A stretch of DNA of 9,356 bases from Sedimentisphaerales bacterium (GCA_016932145.1 JAFGDI010000128.1:1-9356), one strand, 5' to 3'; shown: positions 1 to 7,133, numbered from the stretch's first letter. Translations and numbers: made by a program. The notes: generated by a model not told the origin, from the letters alone.

Positions 1-2
1 CA

Positions 3-1670
3 TCAGCGATAAGAGTAAATGGTACGAATTATGGAGCCGGCACTCTGGCTATACTAAGTGATAGTTCCAAAACAGTAGATGCCAGTTGGCAAAAAAGACT
101 GCTAAGCTGGGACTTGCGTGAGGTCGGTTCGCCAGTTGCCGGTTATGACCCTAACAGCTTTGACCCAAATCAATATGAACCCTTGTCACCCAAATATGAT
201 CCTGATAATCTGCCTGACCGTGCCAATGCTGCCTACGACCATAATTGGTTGGAAGTAGAGCATTTTGGCCCGCAGTATGGCTATGGCTGTGTAAATTGGA
301 ATGATGCTTTTTCGTCTCTGGTCACTGTTCAGGATCTTGGCACTGCCCTTGGCTTTTATGACCTGCCGGTAATAACTGAAGATCGATGTGCTGATGGTAA
401 TGTCTGTTTTTCGACAGATGGTAAAAAGGTATATTTCCGGTCCAAAGATACAAATGAAGGCGGGATATTATATCATGATAATCAGGGTAAGGTAAAGCTC
501 AAGGTGGGCAAGACTTTCACTGGTATCTGGTCTTATGAGCTGGAAACTGGTGTTCTTCGTCGGTTGTTTGATGATACCGCCTCAGGCGATTATCTTACGG
601 TAAATTCAGAGCTGACGGTTATTCCGGTTGGTTTGCGAAATCTTACCGGATTGCCTTATGCCGATGATGTGGATCAATTGCTTTTTGATGGTTCAGAGGT
701 CAGCGGTAATGTTTTTGGTATAAATTGTCTGATCCTGGACGGAAGTGATAATCCTCCGATATATGAGGTACTGGACGGTCAGAGAATACTTGATCTGGCG
801 GGCATAGACCCTTATGATCCGGAATATTACGGTATATATAGTGATGATCCGACAACATATCCAGAGCCAGTCAATGGCGTACCTTATGATCCCTGTAATC
901 CAAGCCCTGAAATGTTTATCAGACCAGAGTTTTTCCCCAAGGTATGGTCGCTGACCCATGATAAGTGGGGTAATATTTATTTTTATTATCGACATCCGCA
1001 TAATGTTTATTTGTATGATGTTGCAGGTCGTATTATATGCCTTAAGAACCGGGCTCAGAGTGTAGTATTTAATCTTGTTGCCAATAATTCGGAGCATATA
1101 TATTATTGTGAAAATCTGAGATTGTCAGTCAGATATATTGCTGGTCCGGGCGGCCAGGAGATGCCGCAGTTGATGTATACATCGACTGGCAGTAAAAGTG
1201 TTGCAGGTATAAATGTTTACGAGCCATGTGATTTTGATCGTGATGGTGAGATAACCGTTGCTGATATTGAGTTTTTCAAGGCCCAGTTGCAAAAGACCCG
1301 GTCACAGTTGCTGGTAAGTATTAACGATGCGGATTATCTGGATTATCTTAAAGCCGACCTGACAGGCGACAGTAAGCTGGTTAATGATATTCCTGATAGT
1401 AGAAAGCCTCAGGGGCGTGCCGATACCGAGCTTCTGGATTATTCAGTGACCGATTCAGATATTGAGGTATTGTATCAATATTCACTGGCGGGTAATGCAA
1501 ATTTTGATGATCGGATTGATCTGCTTGATTTTGCAATTTTCACATTGAATTATCCATCTGTTCCCGGTCAGGTTATGAACTGGGCACAGGGTGATTTTGA
1601 TCTTGATAATGATGTGGATCTCAATGATCTGCTTTTACTGACTGAAAATTGGTTGGAGTATGATGATTAA
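3..1670 (+). CDS. Secreted dockerin-repeat protein, 3' part (5' end outside window)
   Basis: The reading frame is open from the left edge (first full codon at position 3), so the gene begins upstream. The TTG at 114 is not a convincing start because coding-like sequence continues before it. No signal peptide is visible, as expected for a missing N-terminus. The body has beta-rich segments such as 'DGKKVYFRSKD' and 'WGNIYFYYRHPHNVYLYD' that resemble propeller blades, and two Tyr/Asp/Pro-rich stretches (about 141-230 and 807-905). The C-terminus carries EF-hand-like dockerin loops: 'DFDRDGEITVAD' (1230-1265), a second beginning 'DLTGD' (from 1356), 'NANFDDRIDLLD' (1494-1529) and 'DFDLDNDVDLND' (1593-1628), ending in 'LLLLTENWLEYDD'. 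Dockerins bind calcium and, in cellulosomes, cohesins; in planctomycetes their partner is generally unknown. An extracellular or surface role is inferred. No catalytic motif was recognised. It overlaps the pseudopilin gene by 11 nt. Confidence 0.85.
   Translation, partial: SAIRVNGTNYGAGTLAILSDSSKTVDASWQKRLLSWDLREVGSPVAGYDPNSFDPNQYEPLSPKYDPDNLPDRANAAYDHNWLEVEHFGPQYGYGCVNWNDAFSSLVTVQDLGTALGFYDLPVITEDRCADGNVCFSTDGKKVYFRSKDTNEGGILYHDNQGKVKLKVGKTFTGIWSYELETGVLRRLFDDTASGDYLTVNSELTVIPVGLRNLTGLPYADDVDQLLFDGSEVSGNVFGINCLILDGSDNPPIYEVLDGQRILDLAGIDPYDPEYYGIYSDDPTTYPEPVNGVPYDPCNPSPEMFIRPEFFPKVWSLTHDKWGNIYFYYRHPHNVYLYDVAGRIICLKNRAQSVVFNLVANNSEHIYYCENLRLSVRYIAGPGGQEMPQLMYTSTGSKSVAGINVYEPCDFDRDGEITVADIEFFKAQLQKTRSQLLVSINDADYLDYLKADLTGDSKLVNDIPDSRKPQGRADTELLDYSVTDSDIEVLYQYSLAGNANFDDRIDLLDFAIFTLNYPSVPGQVMNWAQGDFDLDNDVDLNDLLLLTENWLEYDD
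1230..1376 (+). other. First dockerin-type calcium-loop pair
   Basis: The first loop (1230-1265) reads 'DFDRDGEITVAD', with Asp at loop positions 1, 3, 5 and 12, Gly at 6 and Ile at 8, a textbook calcium loop. The partner begins 'DLTGDS' at 1356, but a stretch of about 25-30 residues of different character follows before the 'VTDSDIEVLYQY' helix-like segment near 1450-1485. The second loop is therefore interrupted or degenerate. Calcium binding by the first loop is likely by family resemblance; by the second it is doubtful. Confidence 0.65.
1491..1661 (+). other. Second dockerin-type calcium-loop pair (C-terminal)
   Basis: Two loops lie about 33 residues apart. 'NANFDDRIDLLD' (1494-1529) is followed by the helix 'FAIFTLNY', and 'DFDLDNDVDLND' (1593-1628) by the helix 'LLLLTENWL'. 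Ligand positions 1, 3, 5 and 12 are Asp or Asn in both. The Trp-Ala-x-Gly-Asp linker and the Asn-Trp-Leu ending match the C-terminal dockerin form common in Phycisphaerae, which is the main taxonomic clue in the window. Confidence 0.75.
1655..1658 (+). promoter_or_regulatory. Shine-Dalgarno-like GGAG before pseudopilin start
   Basis: GGAG lies inside the last codons of the dockerin gene. It is 1 nt from the ATG at 1660 and 4 nt from the ATG at 1663, which favours the second ATG. The placement implies that translation of the pseudopilin is coupled to termination on the dockerin gene at 1668-1670. Confidence 0.45.
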
Positions 1671-2454
1671 AAAGTCATTAGCCAATAATAAAACAGGCTT
1701 TACCCTGATAGAGCTGCTGGTAGTAATGACTATCATAGCATTGCTGGTGTCAATTTTATTGCCGGCCTTAGGCAGGGCTCGCAAGCAGGCCCGACTGGTG
1801 GTGTGTACGGTTAACCTAAAAGAGGTTGGTCATGGTTTATTGATGTATTCAATGGATAATAATGACCTGTTCCCCAGTCAGAAGGCTATTGGCGGCTGGA
1901 AATTTCGGGCGGCTCCGGGCTATCGCGATCCGCACGATTTTTACGGTTATCCAGAGCGTTATGGTCTGGCGGCATTGTTAGATGGTCGTTCTGTTGATAA
2001 TCGGACGGGCAGAGTGACGGGCAGCAGATATCGCTATATTGATGGTACAAGTGATATCTGGGTTTGCCCTGACTGTCAGTTAGACTGGATGAGAAATATG
2101 GGCAACACCTATACCTACCGTACCGGCTCACTCATAGATAAGAATAAGGTTACTGTCTTGCAGCGTTCGGTTGTCAGGCAATATGAATCATCTGGTACTG
2201 TCAGCAGGGTGATAATTCCGGCTGAGGAATGGTTATTGCGTGATAATACCGGGCAACTGGCCTATACCCCCGGTTTTCTTGTTCCGCCGGGTGAGAGTAT
2301 GGGGAAATATCACTTCACGCCGGGTAAAAAAGATTATCCGCATCTTTATGGAGGAAATTATAGTCAGGCGGCAAACACCCTGTATCTGGATCTGCATGTT
2401 GAAAGATTGCTTCATATTGATCAAGAGCAGCAGACAGCAGTTGCAAGTGAGTAG
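1660..2454 (+). CDS. Type II secretion/type IV pilin-like pseudopilin (planctomycete prepilin family)
   Basis: A 264-residue protein with a short basic leader and the class III prepilin signal 'KTGFTLIELLVV'. Cleavage by prepilin peptidase is predicted between Gly13 and Phe14, leaving Phe1 for methylation and Glu5 (Glu18 of the precursor) for subunit assembly. A hydrophobic helix runs to about residue 37, followed by the 'RARKQARLVVC' amphipathic continuation typical of planctomycete pseudopilins. The C-terminus 'NTLYLDLHVERL' resembles the conserved '(F/Y)xDGHV' strand of that family, with Leu in place of Gly. A 'CPDC' pair lies in the globular domain. The expected place is the inner membrane/periplasm, in a pseudopilus or as a free pilin-like anchor. 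The gene overlaps the dockerin gene by 11 nt. ATG codons at 1660 and 1663 are both possible; 1663 is better spaced from GGAG at 1655-1658. Substrate and partner proteins are unknown. Confidence 0.9.
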   Translation: MMIKKSLANNKTGFTLIELLVVMTIIALLVSILLPALGRARKQARLVVCTVNLKEVGHGLLMYSMDNNDLFPSQKAIGGWKFRAAPGYRDPHDFYGYPERYGLAALLDGRSVDNRTGRVTGSRYRYIDGTSDIWVCPDCQLDWMRNMGNTYTYRTGSLIDKNKVTVLQRSVVRQYESSGTVSRVIIPAEEWLLRDNTGQLAYTPGFLVPPGESMGKYHFTPGKKDYPHLYGGNYSQAANTLYLDLHVERLLHIDQEQQTAVASE

Positions 2455-2459
2455 AGAGA
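2454..2459 (+). promoter_or_regulatory. Weak ribosome binding site for the TTG start at 2467
   Basis: The purine run GAGAGA overlaps the last base of the pseudopilin stop codon and ends 7 nt before the TTG at 2467. It is the only plausible Shine-Dalgarno element here. The next ATG in frame (2518) lies inside the hydrophobic signal segment, so TTG at 2467 (or ATT at 2464) is preferred. Confidence 0.45.
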
Positions 2460-2466
2460 TATAATT

Positions 2467-4674
2467 TTGCTCTATAGAGGTAAAAAAGTTATTATTTTCC
2501 TGATATTGTTCTGCCCCATGCTGGTTTTTGGTTCAGGCAAGATCGATATCAGCTATCTGGAAGGCCGGGTAGTTGCCCGCTGTGATATTATTGTTAAAGG
2601 TCAGGTAATCCCTGCCAATGTTATTATAGATATGGGGCTGCGTCATACTATGGCCTTTAATAATACTCTGGCCCGGACCCTGGAGCTTGATACTGGTACC
2701 GAGGTAGTGTTTGATTTTTATAATGGTAATAAGATAGCCGTTGATTCTTTTGGTTTTACCGATTTGGCCAGTCATCAGGCATTCAATCGCTTTTATGCCA
2801 CAGAGTTGGATAATCGGATAATATTAGCAATTATTGGCTTACCAGCCTTTACTGGCGATGATGGTCAGGTTGAGCTTGATATTACCGATAAGTATCTCAG
2901 CTTCGGTCAGCAAATAGAACCGGCTGATGACTGGCACAGGGTTGTATTAAGGCAGCCGGGCCCGGCATATTATATTGATCTTGAGCCTTATCCGGGTTAT
3001 GTCCTGAAGTCATTTATAACGACGGGTTTGTATGATACTCAGATAGATAGTGTATGTGCCTCGATTGCCGGTAATGATCATGGCTGTTTTGATTCCTGCT
3101 ATTTCGGCTCTTTTGATATTGCTCCTTATGTTGCTATCAGGCCGGTAGATAATTTTACTATAGAGCGGGCTGGTTATGATGCGGTGGTGGGTAACGGCTT
3201 CTGGCAGAATTTTACGGTTATTTTCGATCCGGATAAGGGTTACATATATCTGAAGGAAAAGGCGGGGGTTGTTCCTGATCTTTCTGAGCGAGAATATTTT
3301 GCCGCAGTTGTTGATCAGGATCATGAGCGGGTTATGGCCTATCTGGATAATAGTCCCGGGGCTCGTCTGGCCGATGAGGCTGCCAGTTTCCTGTTACAGC
3401 ACTCTCTGGCTGATAAGGTTTATGACCGTCATATAATCGAAAGGATCTGCAATTCTTTCGTTGTCAATAATAAGCCAGAGCAGGCAGCGGAAAAGATAAT
3501 ATATAATCTGGAGCAGTTATCTGACCACGAAAATTTCGTGGAAATAGCTCGCGTGCTATATGAAACTATGCTCAATAAAATATATAATTCTCGTGACCTT
3601 ATAATTCAAAGATACAGGTTGGAGGCCAGATTAGGGGCATTGTTGCTCGATAGCGGCTATGCCAGAGAGGCCTATGGACATTTATTGTCAGCGGTATTTA
3701 ATCAGCCGTTGAACTCAGAGATAAATTATCAGATGGGTCGCTATTATCTCAGCCAGGGTAATAAAGTGCGGGCCTGGTCCCGATTTTTTCGGGCATCTGC
3801 TATCTTTGCCCCATATCAACCGGCACTAGCTGAGTTAAATAAACTGTATAATTCAGCAGAATTTCGTCGGAGTTTCAGTATGACTGATGCCCGGGAGATG
3901 CACAGCAGCTTTAGTCCGCCGGTAATGTACCCACGCCTGGTTGATCAGCAATGGACGGCTGCCGATACGGTTTTGCTGGAGTATTTTGTTTATTCTGACG
4001 CAGATGAGCTGGCTAATCTGAGTGTTGCCCTGGAAGCGATCAGCAGGTTTTACCCCCGTTCACCATTTGCCTCTGTATGTTATATGTCTGATACGCCGGA
4101 CCTGTTACCTTTGGCTACTGAATATGGCCGGCAGTTGGCTGTTGATTATAATGCCCAGTCCCGGCCGGCGGTATATGTCAATGGCAAGCCCTATGGTTTT
4201 AGTCGGGTTGAGCTGGGTTCGGCAGAATTGATAATGGATAACCTATATTCTCTCAAAGAGCATAGTGGTATTTCGACAGGTAATTCTGCTCTTACAATAC
4301 GGGATGATAAAATTACGGTATCAGTTGTGCCACCATCATGCGGCTATACCCGGTATGAAATATTGCTTCTGGAGAGCAATGTTTTGACTTATGATCATGG
4401 CAGGCTATATTTTATTGACAATGTCTGCCGGGGCAAGTTGCATTCTGGCAGCTCTGATGCTTCTCCTATAGAGATCAGTTTCAGTAAAGAACAGGAGCAA
4501 AATAGATTTATAAGTTATCAGCAGGAACAGGATTCGCAGCAGGCTGTTAAACCTGTATGGTCATGTGATGTTATCGACTGGCAACAATGTGCGGTGCTGA
4601 CTAAGTTTTATGATCAGGCAGGTGTAGTTTGCGGCTATGCCCGGGCATCTCTGACTGATGGAGGTGGTCTGTGA
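2467..4674 (+). CDS. Exported multidomain protein: two retropepsin-like lobes, TPR segment, thioredoxin-like module (probable pseudo-enzyme)
   Basis: A 735-residue protein with a TTG start. Residues 1-24 are a signal peptide (basic 'YRGKK', hydrophobic core, likely cut after 'VFGSG' or nearby). Residues about 25-150 resemble a retropepsin/aspartyl-protease lobe: 'VIIDMGLRHTMAF' (Asp55-Met-Gly where Asp-Thr/Ser-Gly is usual) and 'ILAIIGLPAF'. Residues about 155-266 look like a second lobe: 'FITTGLYDTQI' (Thr186 at the Asp position) and 'VVGNGFWQNFTVIFDPDKG'. Residues about 388-461 are TPR-like. From about 498, 'VLLEYFVYSDADEL' to 'RPAVYVNGKPYG' follow a thioredoxin-like fold with Pro567 as probable cis-Pro, but Ala512 and Leu515 occupy the expected CxxC cysteines. 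The final part ('YEILLLESNVLTYDHG') matches the beta-rich tail found with planctomycete thioredoxin-like proteins. A periplasmic binding or scaffolding role is inferred; no enzymatic activity should be assumed. It overlaps the next gene by 4 nt. Confidence 0.7.
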   Translation: MLYRGKKVIIFLILFCPMLVFGSGKIDISYLEGRVVARCDIIVKGQVIPANVIIDMGLRHTMAFNNTLARTLELDTGTEVVFDFYNGNKIAVDSFGFTDLASHQAFNRFYATELDNRIILAIIGLPAFTGDDGQVELDITDKYLSFGQQIEPADDWHRVVLRQPGPAYYIDLEPYPGYVLKSFITTGLYDTQIDSVCASIAGNDHGCFDSCYFGSFDIAPYVAIRPVDNFTIERAGYDAVVGNGFWQNFTVIFDPDKGYIYLKEKAGVVPDLSEREYFAAVVDQDHERVMAYLDNSPGARLADEAASFLLQHSLADKVYDRHIIERICNSFVVNNKPEQAAEKIIYNLEQLSDHENFVEIARVLYETMLNKIYNSRDLIIQRYRLEARLGALLLDSGYAREAYGHLLSAVFNQPLNSEINYQMGRYYLSQGNKVRAWSRFFRASAIFAPYQPALAELNKLYNSAEFRRSFSMTDAREMHSSFSPPVMYPRLVDQQWTAADTVLLEYFVYSDADELANLSVALEAISRFYPRSPFASVCYMSDTPDLLPLATEYGRQLAVDYNAQSRPAVYVNGKPYGFSRVELGSAELIMDNLYSLKEHSGISTGNSALTIRDDKITVSVVPPSCGYTRYEILLLESNVLTYDHGRLYFIDNVCRGKLHSGSSDASPIEISFSKEQEQNRFISYQQEQDSQQAVKPVWSCDVIDWQQCAVLTKFYDQAGVVCGYARASLTDGGGL
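4660..4664 (+). promoter_or_regulatory. Strong Shine-Dalgarno GGAGG for the GTG start at 4671
   Basis: GGAGG ends 6 nt before the GTG at 4671, an ideal distance. It lies within the final codons of the upstream gene, whose TGA (4672-4674) overlaps the GTG as GTGA. This fixes the non-ATG start and points to translational coupling. It is the clearest ribosome binding site in the window together with the one at 7134. Confidence 0.75.
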
Positions 4675-6092
4675 ATAAGTCAGCAGTAAGAAAAGCTGAA
4701 TTCCTTGCCTGTTTATCCGGTATTTCCTGGCAGATAAGGGTTAATAGATTATATCTGGCATTTCTTGGAGCTTTGAATATATCAGCGTGGCTATTGAGTT
4801 TTTCCTCACTGATATTGATTCTGGCCTGTATTATGCAGGTTGACTTTATGCCATTACAGGTAGTTTTTATGCTATCAGGTTTATTGGCGGTTTACTGTCT
4901 GGCTACTGTTATATTCTTTTTAATCAAGCCGGTACCAGTTCGGCAGTGTATAGAGCTGGCAGATAGCAGAACCAATCGCTACAATCTAATCCAGAATGCT
5001 TTTGAATGTTGTCTGGCAGGTCGCGATACTCTCTTTGCCAGAGCTACGATAGAAAGCGGGCTTGATTTGTTAAAGCAAAATAAAGATATGTGGTTGGCAC
5101 TGCCATATAAAAGGCCCGGCTGGATAGTTTTGATGCCATTATTGCTGATAGGTATAATAGCTTTACTGCCAGATAATATTTCTGGCAATTTGGCGGAGAG
5201 AGCAGTTGGGGCCGGGGCTGTTTTATCAGCGGGAGATGATGCCCAGTTAAAGCGACATGGCTTTTATCTGTCAGATGAGAGCCAGAGCAGCAGTGCTAAT
5301 GTTACAGAGCCAGTGAAATTGTCTATGCCTTTTGATTTTATGCATTACTTGGAAAGCCTGAAAAAAGGTTCTGGTCAGAGTTCTGGTTATAATGCCTTCA
5401 ATAGTCATTTATCTGGTGGTGAATATGGGCTAATGGGTTCGGTGTCAGAAGGTTTCTGTGCCAGTAGCAGTGATAAACCCTTTTCTCAGGAGATGTCAGC
5501 AGGTGCTGATATACTGGCAGAAAAATATAGTGCTTTATTTCCTGAACTTAAAAATGAATTTTATAATGATAATTTGTTACCTGGTGATTCTGGTGGTAAC
5601 CCTGCCCTGACAACGGATTTGAAGGCTGCCGGGCGTTCAGTGAGTGTTGCCCAAAGGCATAAAGGCAATGATAAAGATATGAAAAATAAAAGCTCTGGGG
5701 TATTGCAGCGTCAGGCAAGGCCATATCTTGCTGACAGGCTGGAAGAGCCGGTGCGATCGCTTGGTTTTGCCAATAATAAAAAAGATTATTTCCAAAAGGG
5801 TTATGGTGGTATAGTTATAGAAAAAAGGCCAAAGGCAGATGTCTATGGTATTGGCGGTGATCCGCTCAGGGTTTATATAAAAGGTATCAGCCAGAATGGC
5901 AATGAGCAAATATTAAATGGATATGTTCCCGGCGGTGAATTTGAGTTGACGCCCCAGGTGGGTGGGCAAAGTGTACCTGCTCTACAGAAACAACCTGTAG
6001 ATAATGCAATTGTTTCAGAACAATGGCTGGATATCTCAAAAGAATATTTCAAATTGGTTCGACAGGGTATAGAGCTAAAGGAAAAGCAATAA
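4671..6092 (+). CDS. Three-helix membrane protein of the MoxR/BatA cluster (DUF4175-like N-terminus)
   Basis: 473 residues, GTG start. Two adjacent membrane helices (about 28-54 and 63-86) are followed by a cytoplasmic segment (about 88-149) containing 'IELADSRTNRYNLIQNAFE' and 'LFARATIESGLDLL', then a third helix (about 150-167). This pattern of two helices, a segment on 'D.R......NA.E...FA.A.I..gL', and a third helix is what planctomycete proteins encoded beside MoxR/DUF58/BatA show; they are often labelled DUF4175-like or 'coiled-coil membrane protein'. Residues 170-400 are Ser/Gly-rich and low in recognisable structure, probably periplasmic. The tail 'DISKEYFKLVRQGIEL' resembles the conserved C-terminal 'P..Y...V..Yf..L' of that group. 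The protein is shorter than many such relatives and lacks an obvious long coiled coil. Function unknown; a scaffold role in the membrane complex is inferred. It ends 1 nt before moxR. Confidence 0.65.
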   Translation: MNKSAVRKAEFLACLSGISWQIRVNRLYLAFLGALNISAWLLSFSSLILILACIMQVDFMPLQVVFMLSGLLAVYCLATVIFFLIKPVPVRQCIELADSRTNRYNLIQNAFECCLAGRDTLFARATIESGLDLLKQNKDMWLALPYKRPGWIVLMPLLLIGIIALLPDNISGNLAERAVGAGAVLSAGDDAQLKRHGFYLSDESQSSSANVTEPVKLSMPFDFMHYLESLKKGSGQSSGYNAFNSHLSGGEYGLMGSVSEGFCASSSDKPFSQEMSAGADILAEKYSALFPELKNEFYNDNLLPGDSGGNPALTTDLKAAGRSVSVAQRHKGNDKDMKNKSSGVLQRQARPYLADRLEEPVRSLGFANNKKDYFQKGYGGIVIEKRPKADVYGIGGDPLRVYIKGISQNGNEQILNGYVPGGEFELTPQVGGQSVPALQKQPVDNAIVSEQWLDISKEYFKLVRQGIELKEKQ

Positions 6093-6093
6093 T

Positions 6094-7086
6094 ATGAAAG
6101 ATCGCGATGATGTCAGAACAATAGTGGCCGATTTTCAGCAGGATCATGCCCGGGTAAAAGAGCAGGTTGGCCAGTGGTTTATTGGTCAGCCAGAGATAAT
6201 AGACGATATATTAGCCGGAGTGTTGGCTGGTGGGCATATTCTGCTGGAAGGTGTTCCGGGTACCGGCAAGACGGTTCTGGCCCGCAGTCTGGCAGCAGCT
6301 ATGGACCTGAGCTATCAGCGGATCCAGTGTACGCCAGACCTTATGCCGGCGGATATTACAGGCCATTATACCCTGATAGAGACCGAAACCGGCAGACATC
6401 AGCTCAGCTATCAGCAGGGGCCGGTGGTGGCGAACTATGTACTGGTGGATGAGATCAATCGGGCTACGCCCAGAACCCAGTCGGCTTTGCTCGAAGCTAT
6501 GCAGGAAGGTCAGGTAACTGTTGGCAGAGAGGTTATTACTCTGCCATCGCCCAATATTTTTATCGCAACGCAGAATCCGGTAGAGCATGAAGGGACATAT
6601 CCTTTACCTGAGGCTCAGCTTGACCGCTTTATTGCTAAATTGCTTATAGGTTACCCTTGTGCCAGTGATTTTAAGACAGTGCTGGAATTAACTACCGGCA
6701 CTATTTCGCCCAGAGTTGACCGCGTTATAGACAGTCAGCGGGTTATACAGATGCAAAAAGAGGCTATGATGGTTGAGATGCCTGACTCGATCCTGGAATA
6801 TGCTATTAAGCTGGCTGTTTTATCACATCCTGCTGAAAGTAAGCTGGCAATAGTCCGGGATAATGTCGTTCTGGGTATAAGCCCTCGTGGCGTGCAGGCT
6901 CTTGTTCGTATGGCTAAGGTCAGGGCCATAGTTGCCGGTAGAACCTCTGTTTCGTGTCAGGATATTAATCAACTGGCTCACTGTGTTTTTCGCCATAGGT
7001 TGCTACTGAATTATCAGGCGGCCAACCGGAAGATAACTGCTGATGATATTATATCAGAGATGGTATGTTATAATGGTGCCGAGTGA
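6094..7086 (+). CDS. moxR: MoxR-family AAA+ ATPase
   Basis: 330 residues, the usual length for the family. Walker A 'GVPGTGKT' (residues 53-60), Walker B 'VLVDE' (116-120) followed by 'INRATPRTQSALLEAMQEGQ', sensor 1 'IFIATQNP' (155-162), the family signature 'EGTYPLPEAQLDRF' (166-179) and sensor 2 'GISPRG' (Arg265) are all present and intact, so ATP hydrolysis is expected. MoxR proteins are cytoplasmic ATPases that act with von Willebrand A-domain partners, probably as chaperones for assembly or metal insertion of target complexes. Here the partners are likely the DUF58 and BatA-like products just downstream. The ATG at 6094 lies 1 nt after the preceding stop, with an AAGGAAAAG purine run about 8-10 nt upstream. 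The specific client is not evident. It is the most confidently assigned gene in the window. Confidence 0.97.
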   Translation: MKDRDDVRTIVADFQQDHARVKEQVGQWFIGQPEIIDDILAGVLAGGHILLEGVPGTGKTVLARSLAAAMDLSYQRIQCTPDLMPADITGHYTLIETETGRHQLSYQQGPVVANYVLVDEINRATPRTQSALLEAMQEGQVTVGREVITLPSPNIFIATQNPVEHEGTYPLPEAQLDRFIAKLLIGYPCASDFKTVLELTTGTISPRVDRVIDSQRVIQMQKEAMMVEMPDSILEYAIKLAVLSHPAESKLAIVRDNVVLGISPRGVQALVRMAKVRAIVAGRTSVSCQDINQLAHCVFRHRLLLNYQAANRKITADDIISEMVCYNGAE

Positions 7087-7133
7087 GAAGAATGGATATT
7101 GTTGCAATATGTTATGCTGTTTTCAGGCTTAAC

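Noticed and set aside
114..116. TTG at 114 as the start of the dockerin gene
   Set aside because: The frame stays open to the window edge with coding-like residues ('VNGTNYGAGTLAILSDSS') before it, there is no ribosome binding site, and no signal peptide follows. The gene is 5'-truncated by the window.
693..1097. A 134-codon antisense open frame over the dockerin gene
   Set aside because: It opposes a clearly coding frame, has no ribosome binding site that stands out, and its Ile/Tyr/Arg-rich product resembles the complement of Asp/Asn/Tyr-rich coding sequence. Other antisense open frames (2533-2775, 3010-3324, 6211-6588) were dismissed for the same reason.
2240..2464. A 74-codon open frame on the + strand overlapping the end of the pseudopilin gene
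   Set aside because: It lies out of frame inside a well-supported gene, and its product has no recognisable features.
3525..3541. A near-perfect palindrome with 8-nt arms around one central base (CCACGAAA/TTTCGTGG)
   Set aside because: It lies inside the coding sequence of the exported protein. Arms of this length are expected by chance a few times in a window of this size when loop length is free, and no second copy was seen.
5167..5187. Inverted repeat TGCCAGA/TCTGGCA with a 7-nt loop
   Set aside because: It sits within the third membrane-helix region of a coding gene, with no T-run after it and no position that would suit a terminator or attenuator.
5981..6001. Inverted repeat TCTACAG/CTGTAGA near the end of the three-helix gene
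   Set aside because: It lacks a following T-run, lies about 90 nt before the stop and is well inside the coding region, so a terminator ahead of moxR is not supported.
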